64,000 nt of DNA from Dyadobacter sp. SG02 (GCF_900109045.1 NZ_FNYL01000002.1:248001-312000), one strand, 5' to 3'; shown: positions 19,201 to 26,880, counted from the stretch's first letter. The notes: generated from the letters alone by a model not told the origin. Numbers and translations are program-made.

Positions 19201-21602
19201 CACGGACCGGAAGCCGATGAGGAAGACTGCCATTGATAGAACAGCTTTCTGCTGTAATTCGCAGGGGCCGTTGCGCCCACGGCATTACCGGTAATAATAC
19301 CCGGAATACCGAGGATACAGGCATTTTGCGACATCGGGCTTAATGAGGAAGAAGCTACGGCGAATCCCGCAGGTAGCTCGCCGGTATTGAATTTGGCGAT
19401 CCAGCCGTCGGTAGCGCCGCCATGCACGCGCTGGTGCGATCCTTCGGTAGCCAGGTTAGGGCTTCCTGCACCCGAGTAACCCGCCAAAACAGGTTTGTTA
19501 CCCTCCGTAATAGCCAGCGGGGAAGAGAAAGCCGGGTCCATCCCGAAGGTTCCGCCGGGTGACACATAACCGGTATAATCGAATCCCGGGCCTCCATAGT
19601 AGGTGCCCCAGATACGTTGGCCTGACGACGCGCTGAATTTGTTGATGAACGCATCCACGTTGCCCGCCGGGCTCGTCTGGAAGCTGCAATTGGTGGATAG
19701 TTCGTTGCCGGCAGCGGTACTGTGTCCGGCTACGATCACATCGCCGGTATTATCGACTTTTACCCCCATCCCGTAGGTGAGGCCCTGTCCACCCAGGTAA
19801 GTCCCTTTCTGGTAGTGGCCACTCATGTCGAAGGTTACCCAGAAACCGTCGGTTGCGGGGACTTTGGTCGTTTTGTAAGCACCCGAAGAGGCAATGCCCG
19901 TCGCACTCGTCGTGTACCCGACCGTCTGGATACGGTTATTGGCTTCGTCAACTTTCAGATCCGTGAAGGTTCCATCGTAGAATCTTCCCCAAACCCGGCC
20001 GCCGTTGGCGTTGAACTTCATCAGGTAGCCACGGTCGGTAGTGATGGCCGTGCCCTCGCCTACGCCAAATGCCAGGGAGGCATCGTAAGTGGCGCTTAGC
20101 GCAGTCGATCCGCCCACATATACGTTTCCGGCAGCGTCAACGTCAAGCGCGTAGCTGCTTCTGCTCGCGATTGCTTTGAGATCCGAACCGGCCACAAAAG
20201 TTCCCCAGAGCCTAGCCCCCGCGGAGTTGAATTTAGCGAGCCAGCTGTTAGTACATCCATTTCCCTGACGGTACGTTCCGGCCGTAGCAATATTGCCCGG
20301 CGCGCAGGATGAAAGCGGAAAGAGGTTTACCGCAGTCCCGCCCAAAACGAAGATATTTCCATTCGCGTCGACACTTATCCGGCTTGCGAATGAAGTCATG
20401 CCGCCGCCATAGTAGGTCGCCCAATTTCGGTTACCCGTAGCGACGTTGAACCGCGCTATAATAGAGTTGACGCTAACCCCATTGGGACCCGGACTATCCT
20501 GAAATGCGCCGGCAGTTGCCATGCCTGCACTAATTGTTTCGCCGGCGATATATACCTGGCCGTTGGAATAAGTAATGCTGTTACCTTCATCCTTGCCGGC
20601 GCCGCCGTAGTACGTTCCCCATTGGCGCACGCCATTGCTGTTGAATTTGGCAACGAAAATGTCGATATCGCCGCCAGGCGCTGTCTGCGACGTTCCGGCC
20701 GTGGCGATGTTGCTGTTGCTGGTAGTGGTACCGGTCACATAGATGTTTCCATCGGGATCGGTCGCTACCGAGCGGATCTGTTCTTCTCCCGTACCGCCAT
20801 AGTAAGTGGCCCATTCCACGTTGGGAGTAGGGTCGATCACCAGCGTTTTGGATTTGTCGTAAGCCGGAACATGGAATGCGTACAAATCGCCGTCCAGCGC
20901 CTTGTAACTTACATTCACCGACTTTTTCGTCTGGGTCAGCCAGCTTGCGGGGATTTGCTCGCTGAGCTTGCCATGGCGCAGGTTCATCACGATTTTACCG
21001 TTGCTGAGCGCCATTTTATCGGCACCTTTATAGCGCATTCTGATCGCCGAAGCGTCCGCGCCGGGATATACGACGAAGTTGTACTCCACCGGTTTACCAT
21101 TACCCTGGCCCGCTACGAATTCAAGGTCGATGCCGGGGTAAATGTCGTGGTAGGTAACCTGTTCGAACTGGCGTATGCCCAGGAAATCCCCCCGTTCGTT
21201 GATCATGTTCTGGGTGCCGCCTGCCGGTTTGGCTGCGACGATTTTCGCTGCCGGGTTAGCACCTTCCAGTTCGATGTCCACGCGATGGTATTTACGGCTG
21301 GCATTCCCGCCAGCGGACTGTACTTTATAGGCATCGTAGCTGAAACCGGTTTGGCGAAGCTGTACATTGAGCCCCGGCATATTCAAAAGATACCTGACAT
21401 TTTTGTTAGCCTTACCGCCGATGTCGACGATCTGGCCTTTGTTTTCTGCAAATGCCCGAACCTGGGCACTTTGAAATTTATCCGTGACCGCATTAGTTGC
21501 GGGAATAGTCGCATTTGCAGAAATTGATGTTTGGTTTTGTCCCTGCGCCCCAAAACAGACCACAGCGAACAATGCCAAAAACATTAATAGTTGTTTTTGC
21601 AT
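13227..21602 (-). CDS. Giant multidomain T9SS adhesin-like protein (2791 aa)
   Basis: ATG 21602 starts a clean signal peptide (MQKQLLMFLALFAVVCFGAQ); an in-frame TTG at 21626 is less likely. In order: a DUF7948-like N-terminal domain (about 35-255, NKGQIVDIGG, LEFVAGQGN), an SBBP propeller of many 'WATYYGG..D......D..GN.YV.G.T' repeats (about 262-740), a long array of Ig/PKD-like domains with paired cysteines and 'TYSW..G', 'TTTYSVSVT' motifs (about 760-1860), three SdrD B-like units (1865-2489), a cadherin-like domain (about 2490-2610) and a linker plus type A sorting domain (SSIYPNP near 2716, end THKFVHIK). It is the first gene of a leftward operon. A surface adhesin or matrix protein is the natural reading; the ligand is unknown. 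The module next to it encodes two regulators and a sensor kinase, possible controllers. Confidence 0.9.
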   Translation of the reverse strand: MQKQLLMFLALFAVVCFGAQGQNQTSISANATIPATNAVTDKFQSAQVRAFAENKGQIVDIGGKANKNVRYLLNMPGLNVQLRQTGFSYDAYKVQSAGGNASRKYHRVDIELEGANPAAKIVAAKPAGGTQNMINERGDFLGIRQFEQVTYHDIYPGIDLEFVAGQGNGKPVEYNFVVYPGADASAIRMRYKGADKMALSNGKIVMNLRHGKLSEQIPASWLTQTKKSVNVSYKALDGDLYAFHVPAYDKSKTLVIDPTPNVEWATYYGGTGEEQIRSVATDPDGNIYVTGTTTSNSNIATAGTSQTAPGGDIDIFVAKFNSNGVRQWGTYYGGAGKDEGNSITYSNGQVYIAGETISAGMATAGAFQDSPGPNGVSVNSIIARFNVATGNRNWATYYGGGMTSFASRISVDANGNIFVLGGTAVNLFPLSSCAPGNIATAGTYRQGNGCTNSWLAKFNSAGARLWGTFVAGSDLKAIASRSSYALDVDAAGNVYVGGSTALSATYDASLAFGVGEGTAITTDRGYLMKFNANGGRVWGRFYDGTFTDLKVDEANNRIQTVGYTTSATGIASSGAYKTTKVPATDGFWVTFDMSGHYQKGTYLGGQGLTYGMGVKVDNTGDVIVAGHSTAAGNELSTNCSFQTSPAGNVDAFINKFSASSGQRIWGTYYGGPGFDYTGYVSPGGTFGMDPAFSSPLAITEGNKPVLAGYSGAGSPNLATEGSHQRVHGGATDGWIAKFNTGELPAGFAVASSSLSPMSQNACILGIPGIITGNAVGATAPANYSRKLFYQWQSSSSASGPWTDLAGEVFKDLQPLASQTTTYYRRLVRVNTDYCNQITVDSSQAAAVQINANASPIANADGPQWYVCGAGSNTVALNGAATGGTPSYSYQWYEGSTSNGTPLATTGAWTTPAITRATTYTLQVTDAAGCVDIDQVTVVPAVANAGADKSICQGAGGVQIGTEPVASPSVQYSWSVVSGGALSTLSCTTCAQPIANPAVATTYRLTVTVTRKGGTTCTSFDDVTVTPITAPGNTLAFAGADRTVCKNTTITIGGTADNTYAYTWTPGQYLSASQVANPVYSSGTALVTGGYTNYTVSAVKAGCTFTDEVKVYSINNRITDQDELNCGPMWSTHLDEENAPGAVYSWSVVSGNGVILQTAKEGRNAYLKSNSGVTKFRRTVTLNGVSCIAELDVEPCTVGPACDFDIVTLSDQACPKVFGPLAALKLGTTLPASDYNFSWSPANLVDNAHAAIVNITSTAPATITVTVTNKYDASITCQESIVINPPGWSLPAFVAPDKYTCPGTSIQIGGTPVSGFTYAWTPDQALSAINIANPVANVTATQAFYVTIKETASGCVNKDTVNVVVPPAPVANTGNDRAVCNGSTVTLGSPAPAGTNWVYSWEPSNTAWTNGTGPSDAQPQVQFAFSTPQSYILTVTDPLTGCMDKDTVVLRNTVTTGEYAGNALATCQGVAAQLGREAEPFAQYEWFMADGVTPATGLSCITCANPIVTNPALTTTYTVKVSYPGCNTPMTDQVTLTVNPVQGLELIDKNVCPAGPIAIGYGSAGNPAAPAGATYQWVPATGLSSATVANPTANVTQERIYSVTVTLPSGCTFTDEVKVTPSANAGSDAVLCPGESTTVGTPAIAGATYSWTGAGIVGAANVAQPTVKPTTTTTYSVSVTLNGCTTTDQVVVTVNSPADFAITGNTAICEGGVATLSLAGAAPANTTWQWSPLAGVASPNATSTTVAAASTQTYRLTQTNLNTGCSNYKEVVVVVNPNTIAATVDNVALCQGTSAALPLNVTSSGNYSYVWAPSVGLSNAFVANPTVSTGSPRTYTVTVTDNTSQCQLVKQVNVAINAPEACFAPVTLTGNVFHDANALKDVTVNSTATDPSIPTGLYVTLVDNTGAAVKTVAVNADGTYDFGVTNPGDYSIVLHQTSTGSTVPSLPAGWVNTGENLGAGVGSDAAVNGILTGVTVAGTNVTNANFGVQQPPVTTGGTEPTQPNPGGTTTVDLTSHFGLTDPDGTVTSITFTEFPADVTTITINGTTYVAPGTTPGAGQQVWPAGNLTVPATGLSVLVDPVDGGAEVEIPFFVTDNGGLESNVSVVTADFTIPTVSLSGNVFHDANALTDNTVNTTGSVTTIPTGLFVTLVDNAGNPVATVPVNADGSYDFGDVEPGTYSVVLHQTATGSTVPSLPTGWNNTGEHLGANAGSDGTVNGILPNITVTTTDVIDANFGVQQPPVTTDENLPSSPNPGGTVTVDISDDFNFTDPDGTVETITFTEFPENVTTVTINGTTYVAPGETPGPGEQVFPVAGVTVPVTGLEVLIDPIDGNPTVDVPFKVTDNGGLESNESSVTKPFTTPVVSLSGNVFHDANALTDNTVNTTSAIAIPSGLYVTLVDNAGNPVATVAVQPDGSYDFGNVEPGTYSVVLHQTAAGSTTPSLPTGWNNTGEHLGANAGSDGTVNGILPNITVTTTDVTNANFGVQQPPVADPKDYLIDQPVTDAILPLNGSHVSTGVGTTSPDQLTGADPEDGTLNGDDKDRTVVITTLPNNGELYYNGVLVTPGQVIPNYNPDSLAIKLTGTGYTSTTFEYAYVDEAGVQSPPAPYTIRWEKPLPVTLVSFTATARENTAELNWATSEETNSDRFEIQRSIDGKAWKEVGSVKAEGESKVRKTYSFVDRQPEIGDNLFRLKMVDADGTFAFSAIRSVRFESKLESSIYPNPVSNELALKVTSWKQVKAIRIDNLAGLQVYSSGPVDSGKVDVSKLDAGVYILRITHTDGSVHTHKFVHIK
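14136..16010 (-). repeat. Tandem 747-bp SdrD-like repeats within adhesin gene
   Basis: Reading along the gene, unit A is 16010-15264, unit B 15263-14517 (both exactly 747 bp, 249 residues) and unit C 14516-14136 is a partial copy. Each full unit holds a first subdomain beginning 'GNVFHDANAL' and ending 'GVQQPP', and a second one with 'DPDGTV..ITFTEFP' and 'TINGTTYVAPG'. Unit C has only the first subdomain. B and C share long identical DNA stretches, for example around 14190-14218 and 14920-14960, which points to recent duplication or gene conversion. Confidence 0.85.
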
Positions 21603-22064
21603 AATCGTTTGATTTTGAATGAACAAATGGATTTGGAGTTGCTTCTTATTTTGTCATAGGCATCGGGGTTTGGGTGGACATTTAAAGAATGTCGTGTGTG
21701 TAAGTGTGTTAAAAATCAGGTACTTATTGGGTTGATGTTTATTCGGGTGTAGTCAGAATTTCCGAGTTTTTTACATTGCCGGGCGTCAGTGGCATGTTGA
21801 TTGGGTATAGAAGAATGGGTGCATGAACTGGTTTGATCTCGGCATCAAAACTAGATCAGGTGTTATAGAAATAAATAGAAGTCGATGATCGATTATGAAT
21901 AGAATTACTTCTATTATTTGAAAGAATATGACGCAATGGAAACGCCTGCTGTGAAAACGACGGGCTGGTGAAGCGGGGAGGGAACGAGAACGCAAAAGGG
22001 ATTTGGCCGGGCTATGATTATAACCCGGATTATTGGAATACGCCGCTAGTTTGGTAGGGGTAGA
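21603..22064. promoter_or_regulatory. Upstream region of the adhesin operon
   Basis: No gene was recognised in these 462 bases. They lie between the start of the leftward adhesin operon and the stop of the leftward regulator gene, so they contain the operon's promoter and the regulator's transcript end. The part around 21865-21920 is AT-rich with four TAGAA-type half-sites, including the palindrome at 21900-21913. A weak stem (CCGGG and CCCGG arms, near 22003-22028) could end the regulator transcript but lacks a clear U-run. Confidence 0.5.
21900..21913. promoter_or_regulatory. Candidate operator, TAGAA-N4-TTCTA
   Basis: TAGAATTACTTCTA is a 5-4-5 inverted repeat about 300 bp upstream of the adhesin start codon. 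The same half-site pair, TAGAACTATTTCTA, lies before the sensor kinase gene (25956-25969), and a one-mismatch copy lies before the second regulator gene (26786-26799). Symmetry and recurrence in one regulatory neighbourhood suggest a site for a dimeric LuxR-type regulator. Chance in AT-rich DNA cannot be excluded. Confidence 0.4.
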
Positions 22065-22697
22065 TTAGTAAGCCTCGTTGAATTTCCGGGCTAGTTCTAT
22101 GGCATTGGATACGCCTGTTTTCTCAAATATTTTCTTTTTGAAGGTACTGATCGTGTTCTCTTTCAGTCCGAGGATCATCGCAATTTCTTTCGTCCATTTG
22201 CCTTCGACGATCATTTTCGCGATCTGGATTTCACGGTTCGACAGGCTTTCCAATGTTTTCAATGAGGTGAGGGAGCGGCGCTGTGCGACGCGGTTCAGCA
22301 ACTCCTGCTGCATGGTAAAGCTCAGGTAACGGTCGTTGCGCAGCACCGATTTGATAGCTGCCTCGTATTGCTCCTTGCCCGAATTTTTGTGTAAAAAACC
22401 ATTGGCTCCCGCCTGTAAGTAGCGCAAGGCGTGTTTTTCTTCATCCAATGCGCTGAATACCAATATTTTTACATCGGGTTGGTGCAGCCTGATCAGGTCC
22501 ACCATTTTGGTTTCCTCCCCGCCGGGGATATTGATATCCAGGACAATCAGGTCGAACTGCTCGATGGCAATGGTTGCCAGCCCTTCCGGAAATGTCGTGG
22601 AATCGGAAACCTGAATATCCGGGAAGCAATCCGTCAATACCATTTGCATTCCCATTCTTACAACTTCGTGGTCGTCAATAATATGTGCTTTTAACAT
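22065..22697 (-). CDS. LuxR/NarL-family response regulator
   Basis: This 210-residue protein has a complete receiver domain: acidic pair in AHIIDDHEVV, phospho-acceptor Asp in LIVLDINIPG (about residue 55), Ser in ILVFSALDE and Lys in NGFLHKNSG. A LuxR-type HTH follows at about 145-205 (LSNREIQIAKMIVEGKWTKE, then EIAMILGLKENTIS). It follows the sensor kinase gene by only 23 bp on the same strand, so the two probably form a cognate kinase/regulator pair in one transcript. The target genes are not known; the adhesin operon immediately downstream is an obvious candidate given the shared palindrome upstream of both. The start ATG at 22697 fits the usual beginning of a receiver domain. Confidence 0.92.
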   Translation of the reverse strand: MLKAHIIDDHEVVRMGMQMVLTDCFPDIQVSDSTTFPEGLATIAIEQFDLIVLDINIPGGEETKMVDLIRLHQPDVKILVFSALDEEKHALRYLQAGANGFLHKNSGKEQYEAAIKSVLRNDRYLSFTMQQELLNRVAQRRSLTSLKTLESLSNREIQIAKMIVEGKWTKEIAMILGLKENTISTFKKKIFEKTGVSNAIELARKFNEAY

Positions 22698-22720
22698 TGC
22701 CCGAATTAGCTGGTTATATT

Positions 22721-25700
22721 TTATTTGGTTTGAAATTCACTTTTTATATTCGAAAACTCCCACTGCCCGGGAATGGATATATATATCCTGAAACCATTTT
22801 GATCGTTTTCTGCACGTAATTCTCCTCCCGCTACACGCGTGAATTCTTTCACCAGCAACAGCCCTACACCATGCATATTTTCCAGGGAAGCATATTCCAT
22901 TCTGCTATCTACCTGTGCGTTAAGCCAATTGAGAATACCGGCGGGCATACCTGTACCAGTGTCGGAAATGGTGAGCGTCAGCCTGGGTTTTTCCAAATCG
23001 CATTCGATTTTGATCACACCCTGTTTGGTATGTTTGTTGGCGTTGTCGATGATGTTGTTAATAATAATCCCAAACAAATAGGCATTGCCGCTTACCATCA
23101 GGTTTAGCGGGATCGCATTCATAAACCGGTTCTGATTTTTTCGGGCAGCCATGGCAAAAAGGTCTGTTTTTTGCGCTACCAGCATATGCAAATCAAAGCG
23201 TTCGAGCGGATGGCTCCTTTCCGAAATTTGAAGTTTAATATAATCCAGCGTGTTTTCCAGGAGATTCGAGACGCGCACCGTGCTGTCGGTAATGGCATTA
23301 CTCAATTCGGCTACCTGGCTGATTTTTCCCATATTGAGCAAATTGCCGATACCCTTCGAAACGGTGATAATCGCTTGTAGCGGCGATTTGATGTCGTGCG
23401 TGAGCGACGCGATCATGCGCGTCTGGATCTGTACCTGCCGCGTGAGCTGGTTTTCGGATTCCTGCAAGGCTTCCAGGGTTTGTATCAGGTTTTCCGTCCG
23501 TTTTTCGATGAGCGTTTCCAGGTTCCGGTTCCTTTTTTCAAGCCGGCGGCTCTGAAACCGGCCGTAGAGCCAGAACAGGAATGCGGCCAGCAGTATCGCC
23601 GCCGTTTTGGCGTACCAGGTCTCGTACCAGTTCTTTTCTACTTTCACTACGAGTTTGCGGACCGTCATTGGCAAGCCGTCAAACCCATTGTTTTTGCGGA
23701 CGAGCAAGATGTAGCTCCCGGACTTCAGATTGGACAGTAGAATGCGCTGGCCATCGTCCACCTGAAGCCATTTGGGTGTCGTCCGGCCTTCTTCGGCCAG
23801 TGCATATTCGAATGTCAGGTTATGGGGCGAGGCAAAATAGGGTGTGGTCACTTCGATTTCGACCACCGGCGGCGAGGCTTCGAGACGGACCGTATCCGAA
23901 GAAAAGGGCCATGCATTGCCGCCGGCACGGACGCCATCGATGAATATGCCGCGGGAGGGTATTTCCGGTTTCACATCTTGCGGCCGGAATACCACCAGGC
24001 CCAGGATGGAGGGCAGGGATACGAATCCATTATCCATCGTCACCCCGCAAGGCTGGCAGCCGCCATTGAATTCGTTGGTAGCGAAGCCGTTCTCTTTCGA
24101 ATAGAAATGATAATAGGGAGCATGAGAGCTGTCCTGTGCAAACCGGAGAAGGTCCGATTTCAGGATTTGAAAAAGGCCATTGTTTGTCGAAATCCAGAAG
24201 AACCCGTTCCGGTCTTCGATAATGCAATGTGGTATTGCCAGTCCGCGGGCCTTGTCCAGCGGAAATTGGGTAAGCTTATTGTCTTTGTAAAGGTAAAAGC
24301 CATTCTCGTAGGTCGTGAACCACAGGTGGTTGTCGTTGGAAATATGCAGGCTTCTGATGATGAAGTTACCGGTTCCGGCGATCAGCATGGCCTTTTTGCG
24401 GTCGGGCCAGAGCTGGTAAACCCCTTTGTCGGTCCCGGCCCAGAATTGATCGCCCTTGCGCAAAAGATAGTGAAGGCCCCGAAGCCCTTTCATAACGAGT
24501 TCGGGCGGAATCGAAGGGAGTTTCGGGTCCAGCAAGAAAAGTAATCCATCGCCGTTGCCCACCCAAATGCGGCCGTCGGTATGTTCGTAAAGCACCTCCA
24601 CTTCACCCGGGAAATGCCATTGATCGATGATCTGTTTACCATCGGGCGAGAGCCGGTACACAAGATCATGAAATCTACCCCAGATCGATTTGTCGCGGCT
24701 GATCAGCAGGTTCCGTTGGTAAAGGTTAAGCCCGGATATAAATGCGGCCTTGCCGGTAAAAGCTGCCCGGTCATCCCGGATGTCGGCGATGAGGCCCTCC
24801 GGGAGCAGCAAGGAAGAGCTGGTCAGCGGCGTTTGCGCATAAAATGCATTGGGAATGCCCTTCCGTGCCGTGACAACGGACCTGAAACTGGTGCGGCTCA
24901 GCACAAAAAGCCCCTGGCTCGGGCTGCCCAGAAAAATGCGCTGGTGCCCTGTCTCGTAAAAAATGCGGATAATTTCGTGGTCGTCGAAGTCGAAGCCGGA
25001 GAGAATGAGCCTGGTATGCAAATCCCCTTCCCGGGTGGCTTCCACGGCGTATAACTTCTTTTGAAGGTAAAAAAAGACTTGCCCGGAACCGGCATTCCAA
25101 TAAATGCGGGCAAGGCCGGGTGATTTCCGGTAGGTGTGGTCCAGGAGCATGTCTCCAAGAATGCGGACGTGCGTATCGGCCGTCCGGCTATCCGGTTCGA
25201 TGCGAACAAACCGGCCCGCATTATCCCTCGCAAACAGTGTGGAATCCAGCGGGAACATGTCCCAGAACGACAGCCCGCTGACCTTGACAGCCGATCGCTT
25301 TTTCCACTGATCAAAATATTCGATCCTCCCTGAATCGCACAGGTAATATCTGCCCGTGCCGGGATGCAACGGAACGATATATTGCATGGGAAAGAGGACT
25401 TTTTCGGAACCGTTGGGAAGGCCCGAGGCCAACGTCGTATGTCTTATCCCTTTGGTAAACGTCGGGATACGGCCCAGTTCGGCGGTATGGTAACCTTGGT
25501 CGGTGTAGGCGTTACCTTTCCCGAGCCTGACGAAATTATCCTGGTCTAATACGACCATAAGCTTCTCGTCGGAGGGCGTCATGCTCAGATGAAACCGGAA
25601 AAACCGGCTGGTAGGCGTGCCGAGGTCGGCCTTGTCGAAAACCTTGAATGTCCTGCCGTCGAACCGTACCAGGCCTGCTTCCGTGGCAAGCCATATGAAG

Positions 25701-25891
25701 CCCTCTTTGTCCATTGCCACGTCTTTCACGCTGTTCTGAGGCAGGCCGTTATCGTTGGTGTAATGGCGGACGTTGAACCGTGAGATGTCGGCGGACGAAA
25801 CCATATCATTTCCGGCAGCGCCTCGCAGGGAAAAAAGCAGGAGCAGGCAAAGCAGGATGAAAGGTGGAAGAAGGGAGAAGTTTTTAATCAA
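22721..25891 (-). CDS. Sensor histidine kinase with periplasmic propeller (Reg_prop/Y_Y_Y)
   Basis: This 1056-residue protein begins at TTG 25891; no in-frame ATG exists between the upstream stop and the signal peptide (IKNFSLLPPFILLCLLLLF), so TTG is the probable start. The periplasmic part (about 30-740) contains two-component propeller repeats (GLPQNSVKDVAMDKEGFIWL, 'IIEDRNGFFWISTNNGLF') and a Y_Y_Y domain (about 690-755). A transmembrane helix follows (TAAILLAAFLFWLYGRF, about 765-785), then a coiled coil, a HisKA domain with the phospho-His in SLTHDIKSPLQ (about 830) and an HATPase_c domain (NIIDNANKHT, SDTGTGMPAG, GVGLLLVKEF). Unlike the hybrid kinase at 4162, it has no receiver or DNA-binding output and must signal to a separate regulator, most likely the one encoded 23 bp downstream. 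Confidence 0.92.
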   Translation of the reverse strand: MIKNFSLLPPFILLCLLLLFSLRGAAGNDMVSSADISRFNVRHYTNDNGLPQNSVKDVAMDKEGFIWLATEAGLVRFDGRTFKVFDKADLGTPTSRFFRFHLSMTPSDEKLMVVLDQDNFVRLGKGNAYTDQGYHTAELGRIPTFTKGIRHTTLASGLPNGSEKVLFPMQYIVPLHPGTGRYYLCDSGRIEYFDQWKKRSAVKVSGLSFWDMFPLDSTLFARDNAGRFVRIEPDSRTADTHVRILGDMLLDHTYRKSPGLARIYWNAGSGQVFFYLQKKLYAVEATREGDLHTRLILSGFDFDDHEIIRIFYETGHQRIFLGSPSQGLFVLSRTSFRSVVTARKGIPNAFYAQTPLTSSSLLLPEGLIADIRDDRAAFTGKAAFISGLNLYQRNLLISRDKSIWGRFHDLVYRLSPDGKQIIDQWHFPGEVEVLYEHTDGRIWVGNGDGLLFLLDPKLPSIPPELVMKGLRGLHYLLRKGDQFWAGTDKGVYQLWPDRKKAMLIAGTGNFIIRSLHISNDNHLWFTTYENGFYLYKDNKLTQFPLDKARGLAIPHCIIEDRNGFFWISTNNGLFQILKSDLLRFAQDSSHAPYYHFYSKENGFATNEFNGGCQPCGVTMDNGFVSLPSILGLVVFRPQDVKPEIPSRGIFIDGVRAGGNAWPFSSDTVRLEASPPVVEIEVTTPYFASPHNLTFEYALAEEGRTTPKWLQVDDGQRILLSNLKSGSYILLVRKNNGFDGLPMTVRKLVVKVEKNWYETWYAKTAAILLAAFLFWLYGRFQSRRLEKRNRNLETLIEKRTENLIQTLEALQESENQLTRQVQIQTRMIASLTHDIKSPLQAIITVSKGIGNLLNMGKISQVAELSNAITDSTVRVSNLLENTLDYIKLQISERSHPLERFDLHMLVAQKTDLFAMAARKNQNRFMNAIPLNLMVSGNAYLFGIIINNIIDNANKHTKQGVIKIECDLEKPRLTLTISDTGTGMPAGILNWLNAQVDSRMEYASLENMHGVGLLLVKEFTRVAGGELRAENDQNGFRIYISIPGQWEFSNIKSEFQTK

Positions 25892-25955
25892 TTTCAGAAG
25901 CGGGCTATTCTTATCAGGTCACATAGGTCGGGTTGGGTGTGTGCGTCTGCAAATT

Positions 25956-25969
25956 TAGAACTATTTCTA
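25956..25969. promoter_or_regulatory. Candidate operator, TAGAA-N4-TTCTA
   Basis: TAGAACTATTTCTA is a perfect 5-4-5 inverted repeat 65 bp upstream of the sensor kinase TTG start codon. It matches the palindrome before the adhesin operon in both arms. Its placement would suit autoregulation of the kinase/regulator operon. Evidence is pattern recurrence only. Confidence 0.4.
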
Positions 25970-26043
25970 TATTTTGAGTTTAGTGCAAGTAACCTTCGTG
26001 TACTTTATGAGGTGGCAATTTCGCTACAAAAATCGTGGAATTG

Positions 26044-26688
26044 CTAGCTGTGCTCGTGCCGGTTCTGATTGAGTTGTTGCACCTGTTCAAGCGTTTTGCC
26101 TGCCCCGGTTTTGGCGAAAATGCTGTTTTTGACAGATTTGATGGCCCTGATGTCCGTGGAGAGACACTCTGCGATTTCGGGCACAGCCATACCTTTCATT
26201 AATAATCTTGCGACATCACTTTCGAGGGCGGAAAGTTTTTCGTTTTTACCGGGTGTCTCGGAGGAAGGTTCGGAAACGACCTGGGCGAATAGCTGCTGCT
26301 CAATCCTCGGGCTCACATATCGCTGCCCGCGGATCATCGCCCGGATCGCGTGCAGGTGCTCGGCGCGGGTGGCTTCTTTGGCCAGGAAACCTTCCGCACC
26401 CCATTGCAGGCATTGCAATGCATATTTTTCTTCTTCCATGGAGCTGTAAACAAGTATCCTCGGCTTTTTGGTCCCGCGGTTTGTTTTCGTAAATGCAGCC
26501 AGCCGTTTGATTTCCTTGGGTTTGAGGTCGAGGATGATCAGGTCGGCAACATCCCTCGTTAAATAGGGAAGGCCCTCGTCGATGGAAAAGCATTCGATGA
26601 TCTGGCAACCTGGCAGTTGTTCCAGGAACAAAGACACAAATCCAATCCTGACAATGGTTTGGCTGTCAATAATTACAATACGTTCCAA
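26044..26688 (-). CDS. Second LuxR-type response regulator, divergent receiver
   Basis: This 214-residue protein starts at TTG 26688 (ERIVIIDSQTIVRIGF); there is no upstream ATG in the frame and this position matches normal receiver starts. The receiver keeps the phospho-acceptor Asp (LIILDLKP, about 53), the Ser (ILVYSSMEE) and the Lys (EGFLAKEAT), but the N-terminal acidic pair is Asp-Ser instead of Asp-Asp. The C-terminal HTH (LSALESDVARLLMKGMAVPE and on) is recognisable but its recognition helix is divergent (TDIRAIKSVKNSIF). It lies 152 bp upstream of the kinase gene on the same strand and could be a competing or phosphorylation-insensitive partner for the same kinase. Similarity to the regulator at 22065 in the beta4-alpha4 area (EEEKYALQCLQWGAEGFLAK) suggests old duplication. 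Confidence 0.88.
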   Translation of the reverse strand: MERIVIIDSQTIVRIGFVSLFLEQLPGCQIIECFSIDEGLPYLTRDVADLIILDLKPKEIKRLAAFTKTNRGTKKPRILVYSSMEEEKYALQCLQWGAEGFLAKEATRAEHLHAIRAMIRGQRYVSPRIEQQLFAQVVSEPSSETPGKNEKLSALESDVARLLMKGMAVPEIAECLSTDIRAIKSVKNSIFAKTGAGKTLEQVQQLNQNRHEHS

Positions 26689-26785
26689 CGCGTGCTGTGG
26701 GTAAATAAAGAGATTGATTCGATTTTTAGCACAAAACTGACGCTTTGAGATCGAATCCGCAATCGAACCATGTATCTAAAATTGT

Positions 26786-26799
26786 TAGAATAAATTCGA
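26786..26799. promoter_or_regulatory. Candidate operator, one mismatch to TAGAA-N4-TTCTA
   Basis: TAGAATAAATTCGA differs at one base from the palindrome found at 21900 and 25956. It lies about 100 bp upstream of the second response regulator start. On its own it would be unremarkable in AT-rich DNA; it is listed because of the other two copies. Confidence 0.3.
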
Positions 26800-26833
26800 G
26801 TTTGATGTAAAGGTGAACGCTCAATACGGCAAA

Positions 26834-26880
26834 CCCCTTAAAAAACTGCGGCAATGCATTTGCCGCAGTTTTTTAAGGGG
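26834..26880. terminator. Terminator, perfect 21-bp inverted repeat
   Basis: Arms 26834-26854 and 26860-26880 are exact reverse complements with a 5-nt loop (TGCAT). The stem starts with CCCCTTAAAAAA and has a GC-rich inner part (CTGCGGCAA), so the leftward RNA carries a strong hairpin with a U-rich lower stem. It lies 28 bp after the stop of the leftward beta-lactamase-like gene. Confidence 0.85.
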
